DNA of 64,000 bases, taken from positions 242,501 through 306,500 of the forward strand of contig NZ_JAPPRC010000004.1 in the NCBI RefSeq assembly GCF_026672425.1, in the 5' to 3' direction. This document shows positions 57,789-64,000 of the stretch, piece after piece (within the stretch, counting starts at the first letter, position 1; the number at the start of each line of letters is the position of its first letter). Under the pieces are notes generated by a model. It was not told where the DNA came from. It made no database searches and saw only the letters and a program-made list of their open reading frames with translations. The position numbers and the translations under genes are program-made. The stretch comes from Pannonibacter sp. SL95 (GTDB lineage: Bacteria; Pseudomonadota; Alphaproteobacteria; Rhizobiales; Stappiaceae).

Positions 57789-58556
57789 ATGACATTCGCC
57801 GCGACAATCCTGACCCTCTATCCCGACATGTTTCCAGGGCCGCTCGGCCAAAGCCTGTCCGGCCGCGCCCTGAGCGAGGCAAAATGGTCATTGGAGGCGC
57901 GGCAGATCCGGGATCATGCCACCGACCGGCACCGGTCCGTCGACGATACGCCCGCTGGCGGCGGCGCAGGTATGGTGCTGCGGGCTGACATTCTCGCAGC
58001 TGCGATTGATGCCGCCACGTTGCCCGACGACCCACGCCCCCGCCTGCTGATGAGCCCGCGCGGCAAACCGCTGACCCAGGCACGTGTGCGGGACCTGGCG
58101 GCCGGACCCGGCGCGATCATCGTCTGCGGCCGATTTGAAGGCGTGGACCAGCGCGTCATCGAGGCGCGCGCGCTGGAGGAAGTCTCGATCGGCGACTACA
58201 TCCTGTCGGGCGGCGAGATCGCAGCGATTACGCTGCTGGATGCCGTGGTCCGTTTGCTGCCGGGTGTGATGGGCAATCAGGAAAGTGGCGAGACGGAGAG
58301 TTTCGAGACCGGTCTGCTTGAGCATCCGCATTACACCCGCCCTGCCGAGTTCGAGGGCATGGGAATCCCCGAGATCCTCACCTCTGGCAATCACAAGAAG
58401 ATCGCCGAATGGCGCCAGCAGGAGGCAATCGCCCTGACCGCACGGCGGCGGCCTGATCTATGGGCTGCCTATGAGGCAGCCCACCCACCCAAGCCCGTCA
58501 AACGGAAGCGGGTGAAGGCACCTCGTCCAGCGGGCAACGAACAGGGCGAAACCTGA
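57789..58556 (+). CDS. trmD: tRNA (guanine37-N1)-methyltransferase
   Basis: This 255-residue SPOUT-class enzyme methylates G37 of tRNAs to prevent frameshifts. The trefoil-knot SAM site is made by [28 protein letters not shown] and [14 protein letters not shown] 57789 ([17 protein letters not shown]) has GGAG eight bases before it; ATG 57771 also fits. It does not share a transcript gap with rimM, since an opposite-strand gene and an AT-rich stretch (57630-57720) intervene, so it likely has its own promoter. Confidence 0.94.
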   Translation: MTFAATILTLYPDMFPGPLGQSLSGRALSEAKWSLEARQIRDHATDRHRSVDDTPAGGGAGMVLRADILAAAIDAATLPDDPRPRLLMSPRGKPLTQARVRDLAAGPGAIIVCGRFEGVDQRVIEARALEEVSIGDYILSGGEIAAITLLDAVVRLLPGVMGNQESGETESFETGLLEHPHYTRPAEFEGMGIPEILTSGNHKKIAEWRQQEAIALTARRRPDLWAAYEAAHPPKPVKRKRVKAPRPAGNEQGET

Positions 58557-58761
58557 GGCGAACGGCCAGAATCCACATGACAATGCGGTGAAGATGCTGT
58601 ATGTCCCCGCTCGCGTTCAGTGGAATTGGCCCGAAGGCGTGCTCCTGCATGCCCAGGCGAACTCCGAGAACCGCCAGCTCCCGATGCCGTCGCCTCAACA
58701 GGCTGACGAAACCTGAAGCTGGCAGGCCCTAATCCAAGGCCATGGCCAAGACGGTGTATCC

Positions 58762-58798
58762 GTCCTGAAGTCTCCCCGAAAGGGCGAGACAGCAGGAC
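58762..58798 (+). ncRNA. candidate structured leader of rplS
   Basis: GTCCTG-AA-GTCTCCCC-GAAA-GGGCGAGAC-AG-CAGGAC folds into a 14-15 base-pair hairpin with a GAAA tetraloop (a stable GNRA type) and a symmetric AA/AG internal loop, ending 34 bases before the rplS ATG. There is no T run after it, so it is not a terminator. It could be a ribosomal-protein autoregulation element. The rest of the 276-base gap between trmD and rplS holds no gene that I can support. Confidence 0.45.
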
Positions 58799-58832
58799 GC
58801 TCTGACCGCAAAATTGAAAAGGAAAAACTGCC

Positions 58833-59294
58833 ATGAACATCATCGAACAGATCAACGCCGAAGAGCAGGCCAAGGTCGAAGCCGTTCGCAAGCTGCCGGA
58901 ATTCTCGCCGGGCGACACCGTCAAGGTCAACGTGAAGGTTGTCGAAGGCACCCGCACCCGTACCCAGGCCTACGAAGGCGTCTGCATTGCCCGTTCGGGC
59001 GGCGGCATCAACGAGAGCTTCACCGTTCGCAAGATCTCCTACGGCGAAGGCGTTGAGCGCGTGTTCCCGACCTGCTCGCCGCTGATCGAAAGCGTCGAAG
59101 TCGTCCGTCGCGGTAAGGTTCGTCGCGCCAAGCTGTACTACCTGCGCGACCGTCGCGGCAAGTCGGCCCGTATCGTCGAGGCAACCAATGCCCGCGCCAA
59201 GCGTCTCAACGAAGACGCCCGCGCCGAAGTCGTGGCTGCCAAGGCTGCTGCTGCTGCTGCCAAGGCTGCTGCTGCGGAAGGCGCCGCCGAGTAA
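58833..59294 (+). CDS. rplS: 50S ribosomal protein L19
   Basis: This 153-residue protein sits at the 30S-50S interface. [43 protein letters not shown] and [16 protein letters not shown] are diagnostic. An Ala/Lys-rich C-tail (about 30 residues) extends it beyond the E. coli length of ~115. Codon use is strongly biased. A perfect terminator follows after 23 bases. Confidence 0.97.
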   Translation: MNIIEQINAEEQAKVEAVRKLPEFSPGDTVKVNVKVVEGTRTRTQAYEGVCIARSGGGINESFTVRKISYGEGVERVFPTCSPLIESVEVVRRGKVRRAKLYYLRDRRGKSARIVEATNARAKRLNEDARAEVVAAKAAAAAAKAAAAEGAAE

Positions 59295-59317
59295 TCGGAC
59301 GCACAAACCGGATTTCG

Positions 59318-59349
59318 AAAGGCGGTCCTTCGGGCCGCCTTTCTTTTTT
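59318..59349 (+). terminator. rho-independent terminator after rplS
   Basis: An 8-base stem AAAGGCGG / CCGCCTTT is extended by a T-G wobble and two C-G pairs around a TTC loop, then CTTTTTT follows (59343-59349). Confidence 0.85.
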
Positions 59350-59544
59350 CGGCGGCCTGTTTCCCGCTCACTTGAAGAAACCTCAAGTTTGCGCGCTGTC
59401 GAACGCGCTTGACCCCTGCCCTGCCTTCGAGGCATTGAATCAGGCAATACCGGAGCCGGCAAACCGCCGCCCGGAAGCGCAAACGAGGACGGCGGCCATC
59501 ACAGTGGCAAAGGCGCGACCCGGCCAGGTTTCAGGAGACTTCCC

Positions 59545-60957
59545 ATGACGAAAGCGCGGACCCTTTACGACAAGATCTGGGACGACCACGTCGTCGAAAC
59601 CCAGGAAGACGGCACGAGCCTGCTCTACATCGACCGCCATCTCGTCCACGAAGTCACCAGCCCGCAGGCCTTCGAAGGCCTGCGCATGACCGGCCGCAAG
59701 GTCCGTCAGCCGGAAAAGACCCTGGCCGTTGTCGACCACAACGTACCGACCACCGACCGCAGCCACGGCATCGACGATCCGGAATCCGCGCTGCAGGTCC
59801 AGACCCTCGCTGACAACGCCGCCGAGTTTGGCGTCGAGTATTACAGCGAGCTGGATCACCGCCAGGGCGTGGTGCACATCGTCGGTCCGGAACAGGGCTT
59901 CACCTTGCCCGGCATGACCATCGTCTGCGGCGACAGCCACACCTCGACCCACGGCGCGTTTGGCGCGCTGGCGCATGGCATTGGCACGTCCGAAGTGGAG
60001 CACGTTCTGGCGACCCAGACGCTGATCCAGAAGAAAGCCAAGAACATGCTCATCCAGGTGGATGGCAAGATCCCGGCCGGCGTCACTGCCAAGGACATCA
60101 TCCTCGCCGTCATCGGCGAGATCGGCACCGCCGGCGGCACTGGCTACGTCATGGAATATGCCGGCGAAGCCATCCGCTCCCTGTCGATGGAAGGCCGCAT
60201 GACGGTCTGCAACATGTCCATCGAAGGCGGCGCACGCGCCGGCCTGATCGCACCGGACGAGACCACCTTCGCCTATATCCAGGGCCGTCCGAAGGCTCCG
60301 AAGGGTGCTGCGCTCGAGCAGGCGATCTCCTACTGGAAGACGCTGCACACCGATGAAGGCGCGCATTTCGACAAGGTGGTGAAGCTCGACGCAGCAAACC
60401 TGCCGCCCATCGTCACCTGGGGCTCCTCGCCGGAGGACGTGGTGTCCGTGACCGGCGTCGTGCCGAACCCGGACGAGATCGCCGACGAAAACACCCGCAA
60501 GTCCAAGTGGCGCGCGCTGGAATACATGGGCCTGACGCCGGGCACGAAGATCACCGACATTCCGATCGATGTGGTCTTCATCGGCTCCTGCACCAACGGC
60601 CGCATCGAGGACCTTCGCGCTGCAGCCGCGGCCATCGGCAATGGCAAGGTGAAGGACGGCGTCAAGGCCATGGTCGTGCCGGGTTCCGGCCTTGTGAAGG
60701 AACAGGCAGAAGCCGAAGGTCTGGACAAGATCTTCAAGGCGGCCGGGTTTGAATGGCGCGAGCCGGGTTGCTCCATGTGCCTGGCCATGAATGCCGACAA
60801 GCTCCAGCCAGGCGAACGCTGTGCGTCGACTTCGAACCGCAACTTCGAAGGCCGCCAGGGCTTCAAAGGCCGCACGCACCTCGTCTCGCCGGCCATGGCC
60901 GCAGCCGCGGCAATCGCTGGCCGCTTCGTCGATATCCGCGAGTGGCAGACCGCCTGA
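59545..60957 (+). CDS. leuC: 3-isopropylmalate dehydratase large subunit
   Basis: This 470-residue enzyme interconverts 2- and 3-isopropylmalate in leucine synthesis with a 4Fe-4S cluster. [38 protein letters not shown] and [20 protein letters not shown] hold the cluster and substrate residues. The partner leuD is not in this window. A strong terminator follows, so leuC ends its transcript here. It is the third aconitase-superfamily gene of the window. Confidence 0.96.
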   Translation: MTKARTLYDKIWDDHVVETQEDGTSLLYIDRHLVHEVTSPQAFEGLRMTGRKVRQPEKTLAVVDHNVPTTDRSHGIDDPESALQVQTLADNAAEFGVEYYSELDHRQGVVHIVGPEQGFTLPGMTIVCGDSHTSTHGAFGALAHGIGTSEVEHVLATQTLIQKKAKNMLIQVDGKIPAGVTAKDIILAVIGEIGTAGGTGYVMEYAGEAIRSLSMEGRMTVCNMSIEGGARAGLIAPDETTFAYIQGRPKAPKGAALEQAISYWKTLHTDEGAHFDKVVKLDAANLPPIVTWGSSPEDVVSVTGVVPNPDEIADENTRKSKWRALEYMGLTPGTKITDIPIDVVFIGSCTNGRIEDLRAAAAAIGNGKVKDGVKAMVVPGSGLVKEQAEAEGLDKIFKAAGFEWREPGCSMCLAMNADKLQPGERCASTSNRNFEGRQGFKGRTHLVSPAMAAAAAIAGRFVDIREWQTA

Positions 60958-60988
60958 TCGGCTCAGCCAATGCTGTGAAATGATTCGC

Positions 60989-61021
60989 AAGCCCCCGGCC
61001 GGTCCGGGGGCTTTCTTTTTT
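60989..61021 (+). terminator. rho-independent terminator after leuC
   Basis: A perfect 10-base stem AAGCCCCCGG / CCGGGGGCTT with loop CCGGT is followed by TCTTTTTTT (61014-61021 region). It ends the leuC transcript 31 bases after the stop. Confidence 0.88.
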
Positions 61022-61344
61022 GCGGCGAAGCAGTCGTGAGCTGCCGTGCACCGCCACATTTCACGGCTGCGCGACCTGGACAACAGGGGAAAAACACGAG
61101 GTCGAGTTTCGTTTTACACTGTGCCGGCAACGCTGATTGCTGATTGAATTCAGGGACATGTCATCTCATTTTCCGCTACGGGACAACGGCGCAGCTACCT
61201 GCCACCTCATGTATTTTACGGGCTTCACAAGACTGTCACCTCGGCACTACTATATGAACAGCATGTTAAGGTAGTACCCGGCGTCGGGTTGCCGGTGCCG
61301 GTCCTGGTTGTGATGACAAGGATTGAAAAGGCAAGGAGCCGCAG
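61022..61344 (+). other. non-coding region upstream of the HNH gene
   Basis: This 323-base stretch has no gene that I can support. It is AT-richer than its surroundings. A possible promoter for the HNH gene is TTCACA (61224-61229) and TACTAT (61248-61253) with an 18-base gap. The ribosome site AAGGAG lies just before the GTG start at 61345. Confidence 0.45.
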
Positions 61345-61902
61345 GTGACGATTGCCGTACCCTCGGGCGCCCATCCGGCCTTGGTGCTGAATGCGGACTA
61401 CAGGCCCTTAAGCTACTATCCGCTGTCCCTCTGGTCGTGGCAGGACGCGGTAAAGGCGGTCTTTTTGGACCGCGTCAACATCGTATCGGTCTATGATACG
61501 GCGGTGCGAAGTCCGAGCTTCGAGTTCCAGCTTCCGAGCGTGGTTTCGCTCAAGACCTTCGTAAAACCGTCCCGATACCCCGCCTTCACCCGCTTCAACG
61601 TGTTCCTGCGTGACAGGTTCCAGTGCCAGTATTGCGGCTCGAAGGACGATCTGACCTTCGATCACCTGATCCCCCGCTCCCGCGGCGGCCAGACCACCTG
61701 GCAGAACGTCATCACGGCCTGTTCGCCGTGCAACCTGCACAAGGCCAACAAGAGCTGCGAGCAGCTGGACATGTGGCCGATGCACATGCCCTTCCAGCCG
61801 ACGATCCAGGATCTGCACAACAACGGCCGGGCTTTCCCGCCGAACTATCTGCACGACAGCTGGCTCGACTTTCTCTACTGGGACACCGAGCTCGAACCTT
61901 AA
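61345..61902 (+). CDS. HNH endonuclease family protein
   Basis: This 185-residue protein carries an HNH nuclease domain: CQYCGSKDDLTFDHLIPRSR (zinc Cys pair and catalytic Asp-His), then Asn in TTWQNVITACSPCNLHK (second Cys pair). The N-terminal ~90 residues, with ALVLNADYRPLSYYPLSLWSW, are a conserved extension of this family in alphaproteobacteria. It starts with GTG at 61345 behind AAGGAG. It is not inside an intein or intron. The role is unknown; repair or nuclease defence are guesses. Confidence 0.88.
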   Translation: MTIAVPSGAHPALVLNADYRPLSYYPLSLWSWQDAVKAVFLDRVNIVSVYDTAVRSPSFEFQLPSVVSLKTFVKPSRYPAFTRFNVFLRDRFQCQYCGSKDDLTFDHLIPRSRGGQTTWQNVITACSPCNLHKANKSCEQLDMWPMHMPFQPTIQDLHNNGRAFPPNYLHDSWLDFLYWDTELEP

Positions 61903-62017
61903 CAGTCATTAACGGAATTCGGCAGCATCACTTAAGGCTGCATCAACCAACGCCGAAGATGCCGTAGCGATTTGTGTCGAATTTTAGTGATTGGAAAGAG
62001 GATTTGCCGATTAATCC

Positions 62018-62037
62018 CTCCAGTAATGAAACTGGAG
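62018..62037 (+). promoter_or_regulatory. hairpin over the ribosome binding site of the TadG-like gene
   Basis: CTCCAGT (62018-62024) pairs perfectly with ACTGGAG (62031-62037) around AATGAA. The GGAG of the right arm is the Shine-Dalgarno site for the ATG at 62045 (seven bases away), so the fold would hide it. A 7-base stem is marginal at growth temperature, so translation could respond to temperature or a binding factor. This is an inference. Confidence 0.45.
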
Positions 62038-62044
62038 TGATGCC

Positions 62045-63484
62045 ATGCGTTCCCCGTTCCTGACGCGACTGGTTCGAAAGCTGCGCGGTTTTGCAGGTGA
62101 AACGCGCGCGTCCATTCTTCCCCTGTTTGGCGTCCTCATCCTTTTGATGATCGTCATCGCCGGCGCTGGCATCGACTACGGACGGGCCGTGATGGCGCGT
62201 TCGTCAATCGCCCACGCCCTGGACTCGGCCGTTCTGACTGTTGCTCGTGAATTGTCGGTCAAGCTGATGACCGACGCCGAAATCGCCACCGCGATCAACA
62301 AGACCTTTGCTGCAAACCTCGAATCTGGCGGTCTGACCGGGATCAGCGTCGCGCCGATCACCTATTCGATTGACCCGACCGAAGGGCTCGTCACGGCGCA
62401 GACGACCGCGAATGTTCCGACAAACTTCATCTTCATGGGTGGCATCGGCCCGGACACAATCCCTGTCAGTGTCCAGGCACAATCGACCTATTCGCTGTTT
62501 GACATCGAACTCGCGATGGTGCTTGACGTCACTGGTTCGATGAGAAACCAAATGGTCGCACTGAGAACCGCGGCAACTGCAATCACGGACATCTTGATTC
62601 CACCGGGCACGAAACCAGACGAGTCAAAGGTTCGAATGTCAATGGTTCCCTATAGCCAAGGTGTCAACCTTGGAAGCTATGCGACGACCGTTACCAGCGG
62701 AGCGACCTCAGGCGGAAACTGCGTCACTGAACGATATGGTCCGCAGAAATTCACCGATGCGACTTATAATTATGCTGGTGCATCGTCAAATTTCTTCGGT
62801 GGTGGTTCGACGGCTTGCCCTCCGTCGACGTCGAGTATTGTTCCGCTGACTGCCGATTCTTCCAAGCTCAAGACCGCGATCAACGCGCTGAAAGATGGCG
62901 GTGGCACCGGCGGCCAGATGGGGATCGCGTGGGGCTGGTATACGCTTTCGCCAAACTGGAACAATCTGTGGCCGTCTGCCTCCCGCCCGGTTGCTTACAA
63001 GACAGACAAGATGAAGAAAATCGCGCTCATCATGACGGATGGCGATTTCAATGATTTCTATGACTTCACCCCGCTTGATGAGGCCACCTGTAAAAAAAGA
63101 GCCGGTTTCAGCTATGGAACCTATCAGGGGCAAAGCAATCACGACCAAAGAAGTGGCTACTATTGGCTACCTGACGCAAAAAAATCTGGCTGCGCGAAGG
63201 GAACAAAAAACTACTGGCTCGGCCAGTATTTCACAAACGGAAATTACGAAGATCCGCCCTCGGTACGCGCAAGATCCTTCTGCGACGCAATGAAATCTAA
63301 GGACATTGCCGTCTATACGGTACTATTCACGTCCGGCGTTGGATCAACGGCAAATGCAGAGAAGCTGATGAAGTATTGCGCATCATCCAGCAGCACATAC
63401 TTCAAGGCAACAGATTCAGCCGCGCTGATCTCTGCGTTCCAGAAGATCGCCAACCAGATCCAGGCGATCTACCTGTCGAAGTAA
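62045..63484 (+). CDS. TadG-like pilus protein with von Willebrand A domain
   Basis: This 479-residue protein starts with a basic tip and one membrane helix (about residues 22-45) of TadE/TadG type, with ILPLFGVLILLMIVIAGAGIDYGRA. A von Willebrand A domain follows (from about residue 155), with the metal site DVTGSM near residue 161. The second half is rich in Ser, Thr, Tyr and Gly. TadG proteins are minor parts of Flp/Tad pili and surface adhesion. No other tad genes are here, so it may act alone. The gene is AT-richer than its neighbours in its second half. Confidence 0.88.
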   Translation: MRSPFLTRLVRKLRGFAGETRASILPLFGVLILLMIVIAGAGIDYGRAVMARSSIAHALDSAVLTVARELSVKLMTDAEIATAINKTFAANLESGGLTGISVAPITYSIDPTEGLVTAQTTANVPTNFIFMGGIGPDTIPVSVQAQSTYSLFDIELAMVLDVTGSMRNQMVALRTAATAITDILIPPGTKPDESKVRMSMVPYSQGVNLGSYATTVTSGATSGGNCVTERYGPQKFTDATYNYAGASSNFFGGGSTACPPSTSSIVPLTADSSKLKTAINALKDGGGTGGQMGIAWGWYTLSPNWNNLWPSASRPVAYKTDKMKKIALIMTDGDFNDFYDFTPLDEATCKKRAGFSYGTYQGQSNHDQRSGYYWLPDAKKSGCAKGTKNYWLGQYFTNGNYEDPPSVRARSFCDAMKSKDIAVYTVLFTSGVGSTANAEKLMKYCASSSSTYFKATDSAALISAFQKIANQIQAIYLSK

Positions 63485-63551
63485 GCGCGCGATACCTGCC
63501 GCTTGAATGGCCGGACGAGGTCAGCCGCTTCCTGGCGGGGACATCGTCCGG

Positions 63552-64000
63552 TCAGTAGTTTTTCAGGAGACGCTCGAGGTAGTCGAGTTCGAGCCGCGGA
63601 CGCCCCGGGTCGGAGAAGCGACGGCGCAGCTCATCAAGAATGCGGCGCGCACGCTGGACATCGATCTCGTCCGGCACCTTCACCTGACTGCCGAGATCCG
63701 GCCCCTCGGTGCGACGCGGACGGCCGAGCGGATCTTCGTTGAGCGGCGAGCGCTGCTGCGCCATGCCAGGGCCCTCGCCCTCGCCCATCATCTGCTCGCC
63801 CAGCTGCTGCGCACCACGGCGCAACGCGTCCAGCGCATTGCCCTGCTGCCCGGCCGCCTGCTCGCCTTCGCCTTGCCCCAGCGACCGCTGCGCCTGACCC
63901 ATGGCGTCACCGGCCTCGCCAAGGCCGTCATTCTCGCCCATGCCGTTGCGGCCCATCTGATCCATCAGCTGCTGCAGCTGCTGCGCCAGATCGCCCTGCC
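63552..64000 (-). CDS. TIGR02302-type Gln-rich protein, C-terminal part
   Basis: This is the last ~148 residues of a larger protein whose start lies beyond the right edge; the frame stays open to base 64000. It is rich in Gln, Gly and Met (LAQQLQQLMDQMGRNGMGE), with coiled-coil-like stretches, and ends with DEIDVQRARRILDELRRRFSDPGRPRLELDYLERLLK. This closing motif is typical of TIGR02302 (DUF4175) membrane proteins of alphaproteobacteria, of unknown function. Convergent with the TadG-like gene. Confidence 0.78.
   Translation of the reverse strand, partial: QGDLAQQLQQLMDQMGRNGMGENDGLGEAGDAMGQAQRSLGQGEGEQAAGQQGNALDALRRGAQQLGEQMMGEGEGPGMAQQRSPLNEDPLGRPRRTEGPDLGSQVKVPDEIDVQRARRILDELRRRFSDPGRPRLELDYLERLLKNY

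Overview
The window reads as chromosomal DNA of a high-GC alphaproteobacterium, most likely of the order Hyphomicrobiales (Rhizobiales); a Stappia/Pannonibacter/Labrenzia-type genus is my guess and is not proven. Pointers are the bioMNY biotin transporter, a GluQ-RS, the CpdR response regulator, a CtrA-type box in front of ftsEX, a DUF2125 protein, a TIGR02302-type protein, and a urease operon carrying extra genes as in rhizobia. The content is mostly housekeeping. I see no prophage, insertion sequence, CRISPR array, rRNA or tRNA.

Layout. 1-3.0 kb (minus): bioM-bioN-bioY and a coupled acyl-CoA ligase; bioM carries an apparent one-base frameshift. 3.2-10.4 kb: alkA, gluQ, an AEC exporter, a soluble hybrid kinase, a DsbA-fold isomerase, a PAP2 phosphatase, a low-molecular-weight phosphatase, a pterin dehydratase, a TusA protein and a DUF924 protein. 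10.4-12.9 kb: glnK-amtB behind a sigma-54 promoter. 13.0-19.0 kb: acnA and acnB in divergent orientation, then a paired palindromic repeat. 19.3-24.3 kb: ccmABCDG for cytochrome c maturation, a DUF1223 protein and a CDF metal transporter. 24.3-30.1 kb: a minus operon (zinc-ribbon protein, hpt, cpdR) divergent from ftsE-ftsX, ydcF-like and plsC genes, with a CtrA-like box between. 30.1-34.7 kb: ChaC, DUF2125, a cyclic-nucleotide-binding protein, an OmpR-type regulator, an L,D-transpeptidase and a zinc metallopeptidase. 34.9-38.3 kb: dapF-mtaB-ftsY. 38.3-44.9 kb: small and transport genes, two copies of a ~185 bp palindromic repeat, a CobW-type GTPase and a D,D-carboxypeptidase. 45.1-51.8 kb: the urease operon ureD-A-orf-B-lprI-C-gst-E-F-G behind a second good sigma-54 promoter. 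51.8-53.8 kb: trkH and a VOC protein. 54.2-61.0 kb: ffh, chorismate mutase, rpsP, rimM, (vanZ-like, opposite strand), trmD, rplS, leuC. 61.3-64 kb: an HNH protein, a TadG-like von Willebrand protein and the end of a TIGR02302-type gene.

How parts connect. GlnK-AmtB and urease appear to form a shared nitrogen-limitation response: both have -24/-12 promoters, and urease supplies the ammonium that AmtB/GlnK handle. FtsY and Ffh, the two protein GTPases of the SRP pathway, both lie here. CpdR and FtsEX may share cell-cycle control through the CtrA-like box. Nothing here looks like a wholly new system. The best leads are the CtrA box, the urease promoter with its accessory genes, structured RNA leaders before rplS and the tadG-like gene, the bioM frameshift and the palindromic repeats.
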